From contig USEY01000017.1 in assembly GCA_900553815.1 (NCBI GenBank), forward strand, positions 1 through 48,131: DNA of 48,131 nt. The letters are read 5' to 3'. Position 1 is the first letter of the stretch; the number at the start of each line of letters is the position of its first letter. This document shows, piece by piece, positions 17,554-26,215 of the stretch. The DNA comes from an uncultured Bacteroides sp. Lineage in GTDB: Bacteria; Bacteroidota; Bacteroidia; Bacteroidales; Bacteroidaceae. The translations under genes and the position numbers were made by a program. The notes under the pieces were generated by a model. That model did not search any database. It saw nothing but the letters and a program-made list of their open reading frames with translations, and was not told the DNA's origin.

Positions 17554-17657
17554 AGACCCCGCATCAAGTGCGGGGTGACAGCTTTGCCTCTTTATGGGAG
17601 AGAAGTCAGGGCGGGAGGCTTTCGCCCGGATGGTCATCCCGCACTTGATGCGGGATC
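17554..17657. repeat. Inverted pair of REP-like palindromes (CCCGCATCAAGTGCGGG)
   Basis: Copy 1 at 17557-17575 is CCCCGCA-TCAAG-TGCGGGG followed by TGACA. Copy 2 at 17638-17654 is CCCGCA-CTTGA-TGCGGG preceded by GGTCAT. Copy 2 is the reverse complement of copy 1, flanks included (GTGAC against GTCAT). The ~60 bases between contain GGGCG/CGCCC. The layout resembles paired extragenic palindromes in other bacteria. I recall similar palindromes in many genomes but have not checked. Confidence 0.7.
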
Positions 17658-17947
17658 TTTGTCGTTAATACACAGTCATTCTTCACTTTCATCTTTCACC
17701 GCAACTCGTTTGTTTTCAGACTCTAATGGTGAAACTTCACCAGAATGACTTCTTCTTTCCCTGTGAAACTGTGTTTTCTTTCACCTATCCCCAATGTTTC
17801 TCCTCCCATTGGCAAAGGCTTTTCAGATTCTGTATATGCAGACTTTTATATGAAGCACAGTTTGGCCATCCTGTGGATTATCAGCCGTCATTTGCAGAGG
17901 ACAGTTGTTCAATGAAGGTGTTGATAACTTTGTTAACAGAAAATCCG

Positions 17948-18427
17948 TCAGGCAAGCAGTTCGCTGAAAAACAAATAGATGAAATATCCGCATACGGCAC
18001 ATTTCAGTACTGTGCCCAGCAGGAAGCCGATGAGGCTTCCGATACCTGACTTTAACGCCAGCTTTTTATCGCTTCCACCCAGCAATTCACCGATGAATGC
18101 ACCCAGAAACGGACCCAGGATGATGCCCCAGGGCATGAAGAACAGGCCGACCAGCGTACCGGCCATGCAGCCTCGGGTGCCCCAGCGGGTACCTCCGGTG
18201 TATTTGCTGCCCAGCATGGGCACAAAGTAGTCGAGTACCTGGATAACCACCACTACGATGAGCCATACGACGAGCTGGGTGGTGCTGAACTGTACCTTGT
18301 CGGTGAAGTGCAGGAGCAGCAGTGCGGCATAGGAGAGGGGAGGACCGGGCAGAGCCGGAAGTATGCAGCCGGCCAGTCCGACCAGCAGGCAGAGGATTCC
18401 TAAGATGATGAGTATGATGTCAGCCAT
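17948..18427 (-). CDS. DUF456 integral membrane protein
   Basis: A 159-residue, very hydrophobic inner-membrane protein of the DUF456 family (function unknown). Several membrane segments are visible: [20 protein letters not shown] (about 4-23), [25 protein letters not shown], a glycine-rich stretch ([20 protein letters not shown], then [15 protein letters not shown]) and [20 protein letters not shown]. The [15 protein letters not shown] segment is characteristic. It is a single gene on the minus strand with its own TAnnTTTG box, divergent from surE. No link to its neighbours is evident. Confidence 0.88.
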   Translation of the reverse strand: MADIILIILGILCLLVGLAGCILPALPGPPLSYAALLLLHFTDKVQFSTTQLVVWLIVVVVIQVLDYFVPMLGSKYTGGTRWGTRGCMAGTLVGLFFMPWGIILGPFLGAFIGELLGGSDKKLALKSGIGSLIGFLLGTVLKCAVCGYFIYLFFSELLA

Positions 18428-18479
18428 ATTTTTCTTGGTTGGATATTATTATTGTTCCAGTTGTCAATGTTTTGTGTGG

Positions 18480-18487
18480 CAAAAATA
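18480..18487 (-). promoter_or_regulatory. -7 promoter box (TATTTTTG) for DUF456
   Basis: The minus strand reads TATTTTTG 53 bases upstream of the ATG at 18427. It sits in the divergent region shared with the surE promoter. Confidence 0.5.
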
Positions 18488-18638
18488 AGGTCCTGTCTGC
18501 TGAAAAACAAGCTGCCGGCAGTAAAAAGTATGTCAAAAGACCTGTAAATACCTTCTTTGCAGGCTTTCTGCCTGCTTCTTTGCTTGGGTTGGTAGGTTTT
18601 TTTAGCTTGCGTATTTTTTCTTATCCAAGTGGAAGCAC

Positions 18639-18646
18639 TATCTTTG
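18639..18646 (+). promoter_or_regulatory. -7 promoter box (TATCTTTG) for surE
   Basis: TATCTTTG lies 24 bases before the surE ATG at 18670. A T-rich stretch (18613-18620) stands where a -33 element would be. The box excludes the longer open frame that begins at 18439. Confidence 0.6.
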
Positions 18647-18669
18647 TAAGCAAAACTATTGAAACGATT

Positions 18670-19434
18670 ATGGAAAATCAAAGACCTTTGATATTGGTTT
18701 CGAACGATGATGGCATCATGTCGAAAGGAATCAGTGAGTTAATAAAGTTTATACGCCCGCTGGGCGAGGTTGTGGTGATGGCTCCCGATGCTCCCCGCTC
18801 GGGCACGGCCTGTTCGCTGACTACCAACGAACCTATTCATTACCAGTTGGTACGCAAGGATGTGGGCCTCACCGTTTATAAATGCTCGGGCACGCCTGCC
18901 GACTGTGTCAAGCTGGCTTTCCATGCCTTGCTCGACCGCAAACCCGACCTGGTGATAGGCGGTATCAATCACGGCGACAATTCGGCCGTCAATGTACACT
19001 ATTCGGGTACGATGGGTGTGGTGATAGAAGGATGCCTGAAAGGTGTTCCGTCCATAGCCTTCTCTCTGTGCAGTCACGAACCCGATGCCGACTTTGAACC
19101 GGCCGGTCCGTATGTACGCGAGATTGTGCGTAAGGTGTTGGAGAAAGGGCTTCCTGAACTGACTTGTCTGAACGTCAACTTCCCCGACGTGAAAGAACTG
19201 AAGGGCGTGAAGATTTGCGAACAGGCCAAGGGACAGTGGACCAACGAGTGGGAGAACTTTGCCCATCGCGGCGACTCGCACTACTACTGGCTGACCGGAC
19301 AGTTTGAGGAAACCGATGCTGACAACGAGAAGAACGACCATTGGGCGCTGGCTAACGGCTATGTAGCTATTACGCCGACTACGGTGGACGTTACCGCCTA
19401 CCAGCTGATGGATGAGCTGAAGACGTGGTTCTGA
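18670..19434 (+). CDS. surE: 5'-nucleotidase SurE
   Basis: A 254-residue SurE, a divalent-metal-dependent nucleoside monophosphatase of the cytoplasm. The metal site is in the N-terminal [14 protein letters not shown] (Asp13, Asp14) with the later [20 protein letters not shown] (Asn/Ser ligands). [13 protein letters not shown] is the family's substrate-side loop. ATG 18670 follows the promoter box; upstream in-frame codons are not conserved. It is followed after 31 bases by lpxB, a linkage common in Bacteroides, so the two are probably co-transcribed. Confidence 0.94.
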   Translation: MENQRPLILVSNDDGIMSKGISELIKFIRPLGEVVVMAPDAPRSGTACSLTTNEPIHYQLVRKDVGLTVYKCSGTPADCVKLAFHALLDRKPDLVIGGINHGDNSAVNVHYSGTMGVVIEGCLKGVPSIAFSLCSHEPDADFEPAGPYVREIVRKVLEKGLPELTCLNVNFPDVKELKGVKICEQAKGQWTNEWENFAHRGDSHYYWLTGQFEETDADNEKNDHWALANGYVAITPTTVDVTAYQLMDELKTWF

Positions 19435-19465
19435 TTTTTCAATCTTCATTCCTCATTCTTCATTT

Positions 19466-20605
19466 ATGAAGTACTATCTGATAGTGGGCGAGGCTTCGGG
19501 CGACCTGCATGCTTCGCATCTGATGGCAGAACTGAAGAAGGCCGACGCCTGTGCCGAGTTCCGCTTTCTGGGCGGTGACCTCATGGCGGCCGTCGGCGGA
19601 ACACTGGTGAAGCACTACCGCGATATGGCCTATATGGGCTTCATACCCGTGCTGCTCCATCTGCGCACCATCTTTGCCAACATGCGACATTGCAAGGAAG
19701 ACATCATGCAGTGGAAGCCCGATGTGCTGATTCTGGTCGATTATCCCGGTTTCAACCTGAATATAGCGAGCTATGTGAGGAGTCACTCTTCCATACCTAT
19801 CTATTATTATATAGCTCCCAAGATATGGGCCTGGAAGGAGTACCGCATCAAGAACATCAAGCGCGACGTGGACGAACTGTTCTCCATCTTGCCTTTCGAG
19901 GTGGATTTCTTCGAGGGAAAACATCACTATCCCATCCATTACGTGGGAAATCCTACGCTCGACGAGGTTGCCGCCTTCAAGGCCGGCTATCGGGAAAGTT
20001 TTGAAGACTTTGCACGGGCCAACGGATTGGACAACCGGCCGGTGATAGCCCTGCTGGCCGGTAGCCGAAAGCAGGAAATAAAGGACAACCTGCCCGACAT
20101 GTTGCGGGCGGCCTCTTCCTTTACCGACCATCAGCTGGTGCTGGCTGGTGCTCCCGGCATTGCTCCCCAGTACTACGACCGCTTCATCGGGCAAGCCCGG
20201 GTGAAGGTCATCTTCGGACAGACCTACCAGCTGCTCACCCATGCTAAGGCAGCGCTGGTCACCTCGGGCACAGCTACGCTGGAGACGGCTCTCTTTCGTG
20301 TGCCGCAGGTGGTTTGCTACCATACGCCCGTGGGCAAACTGATTTCGCTGTTGAGGCGATGCCTGCTCAAGGTCAGGTATATTTCGCTGGTCAATCTTAT
20401 TGCCGACCGCGAGGTGGTGAAGGAACTGGTGGCCGACACGATGACCGTGGAGCAAATATGGCGGGGGCTGGAGCGCATCTTGTACGACGACGACTATCGG
20501 AACCGGATGCAGGAAGGCTATGAGCTGGTGGCCCGGCGCCTGGGACAGCCCGGTGCGCCACAGGTGGCTGCCCGTCAGATGGTGGAATTGTTGTCGTGCG
20601 TGTAG
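19466..20605 (+). CDS. lpxB: Lipid-A-disaccharide synthase
   Basis: A 379-residue glycosyltransferase (GT19) that joins UDP-2,3-diacylglucosamine to lipid X to form the lipid A disaccharide at the inner membrane. Signature segments: MKYYLIVGEASGDLHASHLM at the N-terminus, DYPGFNLNIA, PKIWAWKEYRIKNIKRDVDE, HYVGNPTLDEV, LLAGSRKQEI, and the C-terminal nucleotide-sugar site LVTSGTATLETALFRVPQVV. Length is normal. It follows surE closely and ends before a strong terminator. Composition is GC-rich with many C-ending codons. Confidence 0.96.
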   Translation: MKYYLIVGEASGDLHASHLMAELKKADACAEFRFLGGDLMAAVGGTLVKHYRDMAYMGFIPVLLHLRTIFANMRHCKEDIMQWKPDVLILVDYPGFNLNIASYVRSHSSIPIYYYIAPKIWAWKEYRIKNIKRDVDELFSILPFEVDFFEGKHHYPIHYVGNPTLDEVAAFKAGYRESFEDFARANGLDNRPVIALLAGSRKQEIKDNLPDMLRAASSFTDHQLVLAGAPGIAPQYYDRFIGQARVKVIFGQTYQLLTHAKAALVTSGTATLETALFRVPQVVCYHTPVGKLISLLRRCLLKVRYISLVNLIADREVVKELVADTMTVEQIWRGLERILYDDDYRNRMQEGYELVARRLGQPGAPQVAARQMVELLSCV

Positions 20606-20664
20606 AAGGGCAGGCATGGTTGTGGCAAGCTGTTGAATCAGTAAGACTTAGAATATGTTAAAAG

Positions 20665-20708
20665 ATAGGAGAGACGGTGCAGTAATTGCACGTTTCTCCT
20701 ATTTCTTT
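20665..20708 (+). terminator. Intrinsic terminator after lpxB
   Basis: ATAGGAGAGACGGTGCA pairs with TGCACGTTTCTCCTAT, a 16-bp stem with one bulged G and one G-T wobble, over a 5-base loop. TTTCTTTT follows. Confidence 0.8.
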
Positions 20709-20819
20709 TGGTGTAAGAGGGCGCGAAGGTGCTTCGCTTTTTGGAGAATGATGTATTTTGCGTGTGGAGAAGAAAATGCCCTCTTTTGATATATGGAGAA
20801 AAGAAAGGAGAATAGAAAT

Positions 20820-21575
20820 ATGAAAAAATTTCAGTCATTATTGTATGCAACGGTTTGCCTGCTTGCCGGGCTTTCGTTTCAGTCGTGTGACAGCGACGGT
20901 TATTCCATTGGCGATTTCACGCCACCTTTGTGGGCTACGGCTCGTGTAACAGGCAATTCTTTCTATTTGGATTGTGATGTGTGGGGCACGTTGTGGCCTG
21001 TCAATACCAATCTGGCCTATTATCCGGCCGACGGTCAGCGGGTGATAACGGTTTTCAATCCCTTGGCCGACAACTATGAGGGCTTTGACCATGCGGTGAA
21101 GATACTGGACTTGCGCGAAGTGCTGACTAAGGAGGTGGAAGAAGTGACACCCGAAACCGAGGAAGAATATGGCAACGACCCGATAACCATCTATCAGGGC
21201 GACATGGGAATCAGTGGCGGCTATCTGAATGTCATTTTTTATCAGGACGTGCCGGCCGACGATACCAAACATCGCATCAGCCTGGTGAAGGCTACCGACT
21301 TGTCCGAAGAAGAGGCTGCCGACGGATATATTCATCTGGAGCTGCGCTACAATACGTACGATAGTCTTTCGGGCTACCGCCTGTTCTCGCCGGTATCGTT
21401 CAATCTGAACTCGTTGGAGATAACCGACGCGACAAAAGGTATCAAGATAAAGCTCAACTCGGAAGTGAATGGCGAGGTAGAGGTAGTCTTCGAAAAGATG
21501 GTGGAGACGGCATCCCTGAAGAACATCGACAACCTGGACACGACTTCCGGTGTAGCCCAATATGCTGTCAGGTAG
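20820..21575 (+). CDS. NigD-like outer-membrane lipoprotein
   Basis: A 251-residue lipoprotein of the NigD-like family, small Bacteroides surface or periplasmic lipoproteins whose founding member comes from a bacteriocin-associated operon. Here nothing suggests a bacteriocin. The signal peptide (MKKFQSLLYATVCLLAGLSF) ends in QSC, with Cys22 as the lipid site, followed by DSDGYSIGD. An N-terminal beta domain (~25-95) and a larger C-terminal beta domain (~105-230) are typical of the family. ATG 20820 is preferred to ATG 20793 because it begins the signal peptide and is preceded by AAAGGAG at 20804-20810. It is a single gene flanked by terminators. Confidence 0.82.
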   Translation: MKKFQSLLYATVCLLAGLSFQSCDSDGYSIGDFTPPLWATARVTGNSFYLDCDVWGTLWPVNTNLAYYPADGQRVITVFNPLADNYEGFDHAVKILDLREVLTKEVEEVTPETEEEYGNDPITIYQGDMGISGGYLNVIFYQDVPADDTKHRISLVKATDLSEEEAADGYIHLELRYNTYDSLSGYRLFSPVSFNLNSLEITDATKGIKIKLNSEVNGEVEVVFEKMVETASLKNIDNLDTTSGVAQYAVR

Positions 21576-21602
21576 CATAGTTGCTGACCGGCCTGACGTT
21601 TT

Positions 21603-21654
21603 AACTCCTGCCACAAAGGGTGCTGACTTCCCTTTGTAGCAGGAGTTTCTTGTT
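21603..21654 (+). terminator. Intrinsic terminator after the NigD-like gene
   Basis: An 18-bp stem with one mismatch (AACTCCTGCCACAAAGGG with CCCTTTGTAGCAGGAGTT) and 9-base loop, followed by TCTTGTTT. The poor T-run makes efficiency uncertain. Confidence 0.7.
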
Positions 21655-21801
21655 TGTAGGCAGCTGGAGGCCGGTTCCTGGCTGTGGCTTGTCCGGTGTA
21701 ATCCTATTGTAACCGCATTGTCAACCATACGTTGCCTGTTGGTAATACATGTGTAACGCCGTCGCCTCATCTTTGCAGCGGAAAAAAGAAACGCATAAAA
21801 G

Positions 21802-24501
21802 ATGAGTACGAAAGTAGATTTAGGAAAAGTCCTTTTCCTTATTTTATTCCTCACCCTCTCTGCCATGACGGTTATGGCAGGCACCATCAAGGGTACCATT
21901 ATCGATAAACAGACTCGCGAACCATTGACCGGAGCTACCGTGCAGGTAGCCGGAAGTACTACTGGTGCAGTGGCCGATATTGACGGTAACTACACGCTCA
22001 GCGTAGCCAATGGAACATACGACCTCGTGGTACGCTATGTGGGCTACGTAGACCAGACGGCACAGCAAGTGAAGGTGAATGGCGAAGTAGTCCTGAACTT
22101 TGAATTGGAAAGTGATGCCCAGGCACTGGGCGAAGTGTCAGTGGTAGCCAAGAAAAACTTGGAAGGCGAACGCGCCCTGCAAGTGGAACGGCAGAAAGCT
22201 ACGCTGGCCATCGAAAACCTGGGAGCCAAGGAAATGAGTGTGAAAGGTATAGGCAACGTGCAGGAAGGTGTGAAGAAACTGACCGGTATCTCCATTGCCG
22301 AGTCGGGCCAGCTGATAGTACGCGGTCTGGGCGACCGCTACAGTGCCACCACGCTGAACGGACTGCCCATCGCATCGCCTAACCCCGATAACAAACTTAT
22401 TCCGCTCGACCTATTTCCGTCGAGCACGGTACAGAATATCACTGTCAGCAAGGTGTACGACGCCAGTGCCTTTGCCGACTACAGCGGTGCGCACATTGAC
22501 ATCAGCACCAAAGAAAATGTGACCGACGAGTTCCTGAACGTCAGCTTCAACGTAGGCGGACGCTTGAATACACTGGGCAAAGACTTCTACCAGATGGACC
22601 GCGACGGAACACTGTTCAAGACGCCTTCGCTGGACGAGAAGATATACGATATGCCCCTGCTGGATTTTGACGAGTATGTGACTAAAAACAATATTTTCCG
22701 CACTTCCTTCGATGTGGAAAAGAAGACGGCTCTGCCTGAATTTGGCGGCAATCTGGGCTTCGGACGCAACTTTGCTGTGGGCGAACAGACGTTGAGCCTG
22801 CTGGCTTCGCTGAGCCTTAGTAACGAAACGCAGCGCATGGACGATGCTTTCTATAAGACACTCGAAGCAACGGGCAATGTGCAGAACGACTTCAGCTACG
22901 ACGAATATACTTCTACATTGAAGATGGCTGCTCTGGCATCGGTGGGCTATACCCTGCGTCAGCACGACCGCATTGGCTACACCTTCTTCTATGCCCGCAA
23001 CGCCAGCGATTCCTACCAGAGCCGCGAAGGAGTGGATGCCGAAGGACACAATCTGCTGGGCAGCAACGATATTACGCACATCTACACGCTGCAGAACCAC
23101 CAGCTGAACGGCCATCATGAGCTGGGCAAACAGTGGCAGTTGAACTGGGCCGGCTCTTACGGCAAGACCGGCAGTGAAGAACCCGACCGCCGACAGGTGA
23201 TGTTTACCAAGGACGATGCAGGCAACCTGCAACTCTTCAAATTGAACCGTCAGGAAACCATGCGCTACTTTGGCGAACTGAACGAAGAAGAGTGGGTGGG
23301 CAGCTTGGACCTGAAATACAACTGGACCGAACAGAACTATGTCAAGATGGGTCTGGCCTACAAGAACAAGGACCGTGACTACATGGGTACCCGCTTCTAC
23401 TACAACGTGAACAAGCTGAATCCCAGCATTGACAACATCTACGACACTGATGGCTTCCTTAACCAGGACAACGTGGAAAATGGCAGCATTGTCATCGAAC
23501 GCAAGATGCAGCCCCACGATACCTACCGGGCAGGCATGGACATCTACGCCGGTTATGTGCAGACCGATTTCTATCCGCTCAGTTCACTGCTGGTCAATGT
23601 GGGTTTGCGCTATGAAATGACCAAGCAATGGGTGGAATATGCCATCGAGGGCGACCAGAAGTACCAGCGTCGTCGCGACCTGAACAAGAATGATATTTTC
23701 CCTACCGTGAACCTGAAATACTCCATGAACGAGCAGAACAACCTGCGCATGTCATTGTCGCGCACCGTAACACGCCCGTCGTTCATCGAGATGGCTCCGT
23801 TCCTCTACCAGGAATCTTACGGTTCGGCTCAGATACGTGGTAACGAGGAGTTGCAGAATGGTTACAACTATAACTTCGACTTGCGCTATGAACGCTTTAC
23901 CCAGAATGGCGACATGCTGTCGGCCACGGTCTACTACAAGTTCCTCGACAAGCCTATCGAACGTATCCAGAAACTTCAGGGTGGAGCTACCATGCACTCT
24001 TTCCAGAATGCGGACCAAGGTATGGCTGCTGGTGTGGAACTGGAGTTCCGCAAGCAGCTGGTGAAAGATTTCCGCCTGGGTGCCAACGTGTCTTACATGT
24101 ACACCAACGTGAAGTTGCCCGAAGGTGGTGCCTATACCAACAAGGACCGCTCTTTGCAAGGTGCTTCGCCCATTCTGTTGAATGCCGACCTTACCTACTC
24201 GCCGCGCTTTGGTGAAGACCGCCAGCTGAACCTCTCGCTGCTCTACAACCTGCAAGGCAAGCGCATACATGCCGTGGGCGTATCGCAGCTGGGCGACATC
24301 GATCAAATGGCAGTCCACACTCTGAACTTCAATGCCAGCTACAACTTCAACAGCCACTTCACAGCCAAACTTCAGGTCAGCGACCTGCTGAACCGTGCGA
24401 TAGTCTTCAAACAGGAAGTTCCCAAGACCGGCGAATACGTGGAAGTGGAACGCTTTAAGGAAGGCACCGGATTTGAAGTAGGCATTAGCTATAATTTTTG
24501 A
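21802..24501 (+). CDS. TonB-dependent outer-membrane receptor
   Basis: An 899-residue TonB-dependent transporter. Order: signal peptide (VLFLILFLTLSAMTVMAG, cleavage near 27); carboxypeptidase-like beta-sandwich (about 27-110, GTIIDKQTREPLTGATVQVA); plug (about 125-235, with KLTGISIAESGQLIVRGLGD and TTLNGLPIASPNPD); and a 22-strand barrel to the terminal GFEVGISYNF. It lacks the SusC-type signature and has no SusD partner. Its partner is the beta-helix lipoprotein 160 bases downstream. Substrate is unknown. A CATCTTTG word 27 bases upstream of the start is a weak promoter candidate. Confidence 0.92.
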   Translation: MSTKVDLGKVLFLILFLTLSAMTVMAGTIKGTIIDKQTREPLTGATVQVAGSTTGAVADIDGNYTLSVANGTYDLVVRYVGYVDQTAQQVKVNGEVVLNFELESDAQALGEVSVVAKKNLEGERALQVERQKATLAIENLGAKEMSVKGIGNVQEGVKKLTGISIAESGQLIVRGLGDRYSATTLNGLPIASPNPDNKLIPLDLFPSSTVQNITVSKVYDASAFADYSGAHIDISTKENVTDEFLNVSFNVGGRLNTLGKDFYQMDRDGTLFKTPSLDEKIYDMPLLDFDEYVTKNNIFRTSFDVEKKTALPEFGGNLGFGRNFAVGEQTLSLLASLSLSNETQRMDDAFYKTLEATGNVQNDFSYDEYTSTLKMAALASVGYTLRQHDRIGYTFFYARNASDSYQSREGVDAEGHNLLGSNDITHIYTLQNHQLNGHHELGKQWQLNWAGSYGKTGSEEPDRRQVMFTKDDAGNLQLFKLNRQETMRYFGELNEEEWVGSLDLKYNWTEQNYVKMGLAYKNKDRDYMGTRFYYNVNKLNPSIDNIYDTDGFLNQDNVENGSIVIERKMQPHDTYRAGMDIYAGYVQTDFYPLSSLLVNVGLRYEMTKQWVEYAIEGDQKYQRRRDLNKNDIFPTVNLKYSMNEQNNLRMSLSRTVTRPSFIEMAPFLYQESYGSAQIRGNEELQNGYNYNFDLRYERFTQNGDMLSATVYYKFLDKPIERIQKLQGGATMHSFQNADQGMAAGVELEFRKQLVKDFRLGANVSYMYTNVKLPEGGAYTNKDRSLQGASPILLNADLTYSPRFGEDRQLNLSLLYNLQGKRIHAVGVSQLGDIDQMAVHTLNFNASYNFNSHFTAKLQVSDLLNRAIVFKQEVPKTGEYVEVERFKEGTGFEVGISYNF

Positions 24502-24507
24502 GTAAAT

Positions 24508-24564
24508 GAGTTGACAAGGAGACGAGTTGACAAGTAAAAAAATGACAATCCAACCGTTGACAAG
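24508..24564. repeat. TTGACAAG direct repeats between TonB receptor and lipoprotein
   Basis: GAGTTGACAAG occurs at 24508-24518 and 24524-24534, and CGTTGACAAG at 24555-24564. A diverged inverted partner (CCTTGTTCCTCGTCAAC) lies at about 24593-24609. Spacing is irregular (16 and 30 bases), unlike the 22-bp arrays. It may fold into a processing or attenuation structure within the operon. Confidence 0.5.
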
Positions 24565-24660
24565 AGGACAGGATAAGCCTCGTGGTCTGAAGCCTTGTTC
24601 CTCGTCAACTAAACATAAACAAAGAAAATTTAAAACCTCAACTATTTAAAATTTTAAGTT

Positions 24661-25821
24661 ATGAACAGAAAATTGTTTTCAATGGCCCTTTTGGCCGGTA
24701 TGACCCTTTTTGCCGCATGTAGCGACGACGACACAACAAACAATGGTGGTGATAACAACGGAATTGCCGACGGTACAACGTTGAGCGGTACGGTTACGGA
24801 AGACGTTACGCTGAAATCGGGCAATACTTATAAATTGAGCGGTGCATATACCGTAGAGGAAGGTGCTACGCTGAACATCGAACCGGGTGTAACGATTGAA
24901 GCTATCTACGATGACAACGTGGACTACATCCTCGTGAAGCAGGGAGCCAAAATCAATGCCAAAGGTACAGCCGACTCGCCCATCGTGATGACTGCCGAAA
25001 AGAAAGAAGACGGCGCATGGGGTGGTATCCACATCTGCGGACGTGCACACACCAATGCTGAAGGTGGTAAGGGTAGCTCTGAAATCGGTGGCGCTGAATA
25101 CGGTGGCAATGATGACAAAGACAACTCGGGCGTACTGCAATACGTTCGTCTGGAGTACACAGGTTATGCCTTCGACGAAGAACACGAAGCCAATGGCATC
25201 AGCTTCTATGGCGTGGGCAACGGTACAACGGTAGACCACTGTGTAGCTTACAAAGGTTCGGACGATGGCTTCGAGTTCTTCGGTGGTTCGGTTAATGTCA
25301 GCAACATGGTAGTCATCAGCTGTAGCGACGACTCTTTCGACTGGACAGAAGGATGGAACGGAACAGCCACTAACCTGGTAGCTTATCAGGAAAACAAGGA
25401 AACATTGGGCTATGACTGCGACTGCCTGATTGAAGCTGACAACAACGAAAACAATTACCAGGCAAGCCCCATTGCACATCCTACGTTGAAGAACCTTATT
25501 CTGGTAGGTAACGGCGGTTCAAAGCAGGGCGTACGTCTGCGTCGCGGTACTCAGGTGACCATGGACAACGCACAAATTTGCGGCAAAGGCCAGGCGCTGA
25601 CTGTAGAAAGCGATGAAACTGAGAATGCACTGGTTGACGGAACTTCAAGCATCATCAATACGACCATCAGCAATGCCGTAATCAGCGAAAAGAATATCTA
25701 TACCAACGATGTATTTGCCGCTGCTGAAGGCAACAAGGTAGACGCCAACTTGAGCTACAGTTCGCTGGATGACATCAAAGCTGCTTGCAGCTGGATGGAT
25801 GGCAAATGGGTAAACTTCTGA
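24661..25821 (+). CDS. Surface lipoprotein with right-handed beta-helix
   Basis: A 386-residue lipoprotein. Signal peptide MNRKLFSMALLAGMTLFAAC gives lipid-bearing Cys20, and the next residues SDDD match the acidic surface-export signal described for Bacteroides lipoproteins, so it is predicted on the outer surface. A short Thr/Asn/Gly linker leads into a solenoid of short beta repeats (about 40-345; for example GTTLSGTVTEDVTLKSGNTY, EEGATLNIEPGVTIEA, SFYGVGNGTTVDHC, DDGFEFFGGSV), typical of parallel beta-helix folds. CDCDCLIEADNNENN could bind a metal. It follows the TonB receptor and is probably its substrate-capturing partner. Substrate is unknown; no pectate-lyase or glycosidase catalytic set is recognised. 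Confidence 0.82.
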   Translation: MNRKLFSMALLAGMTLFAACSDDDTTNNGGDNNGIADGTTLSGTVTEDVTLKSGNTYKLSGAYTVEEGATLNIEPGVTIEAIYDDNVDYILVKQGAKINAKGTADSPIVMTAEKKEDGAWGGIHICGRAHTNAEGGKGSSEIGGAEYGGNDDKDNSGVLQYVRLEYTGYAFDEEHEANGISFYGVGNGTTVDHCVAYKGSDDGFEFFGGSVNVSNMVVISCSDDSFDWTEGWNGTATNLVAYQENKETLGYDCDCLIEADNNENNYQASPIAHPTLKNLILVGNGGSKQGVRLRRGTQVTMDNAQICGKGQALTVESDETENALVDGTSSIINTTISNAVISEKNIYTNDVFAAAEGNKVDANLSYSSLDDIKAACSWMDGKWVNF

Positions 25822-25847
25822 TGCAGTAAAGAGTCAGTGCCTGACGA

Positions 25848-25935
25848 CACGGCGACTCGTGCTATACGGCACGGCGACCCCTGTAACACGACACGGCGAC
25901 TCGTACCCTACGACACGGCGACCCGTCTTGCGCGA
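25848..25935. repeat. Array E: CACGGCGAC at exact 22-bp period, four copies
   Basis: CACGGCGAC starts at 25848, 25870, 25892 and 25914, all 22 bp apart; the fuller word is CACGGCGACYCGT. The array is bracketed by a diverged direct repeat, TAAAGAGTCAGTGCCTGACG at 25827 and TAAAGAGGCTAGTGCTTGAT at 25936. The rest of the 394-base gap (25822-26215) holds a terminator at 26039 and the next promoter, but no gene. Confidence 0.85.
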
Positions 25936-26038
25936 TAAAGAGGCTAGTGCTTGATGAAGTTACGACTTGTCTCATGTGCCTTGCCAAACGGCCTTGTCGG
26001 ATTACTGGATACGTCGGTGCAAAACTCCCGATAGATTA

Positions 26039-26088
26039 AAGTTATAATCCCCGATGCGAGGGGGTTATAACTTTTTTCTTTTTTTTCG
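26039..26088 (+). terminator. Intrinsic terminator after the TonB/lipoprotein unit
   Basis: A 14-bp stem (AAGTTATAATCCCC with GGGGGTTATAACTT, one G-U pair, 7-base loop) is followed by a long T-rich run. Confidence 0.9.
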
Positions 26089-26146
26089 CCTCGGTTCTTG
26101 AAAAATAAGTAGACACAGGGCCATTACAAAGTGTTGAAAGAATTTG

Positions 26147-26154
26147 TATCTTTG
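26147..26154 (+). promoter_or_regulatory. -7 promoter box (TATCTTTG) for GSCFA-murF-alr
   Basis: TATCTTTG lies 62 bases before the ATG at 26216. It rules out the longer open frame starting at 26144. GTTGAAAG at 26132-26139 is a weak upstream element. Confidence 0.6.
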
Positions 26155-26215
26155 CGCCGCTTTTTCAGAAAGCAGGGATTCTTTTCCCTCTTTTTTCCAA
26201 AAACTTACCGTAAAT

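Larger units (their letters stand above)
16637..17947. other. 1.3 kb gene-free, repeat- and hairpin-rich region between parA and DUF456
   Basis: From left to right it holds a CCCTGA/TCAGGG inverted repeat (about 16748-16766), the candidate parA promoter, the start-less open frame at 16861-17046, three adjoining 21-22-bp arrays (17064-17322), a terminator-like hairpin (17412-17446), TTCACC/GGTGAA dyads (17463-17475, 17729-17742), an inverted pair of CCCGCATCAAGTGCGGG palindromes (17554-17657), and an end segment with TGTGGATTATC and TGTTGATAACTTTGTTAACA words (17871-17938). No convincing protein or stable RNA gene is seen. Its place upstream of parAB makes it a candidate regulatory or replication-related locus. 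Confidence 0.7.

Noticed and set aside
19460..20617. 385-codon minus-strand open frame opposite lpxB
   Set aside because: Gln/His-rich antisense shadow; lpxB is complete and conserved on the plus strand.
24508..24609. TTGACAAG repeats as a further 22-bp array
   Set aside because: Copy spacing is 16 and 30 bases, so it does not share the period.
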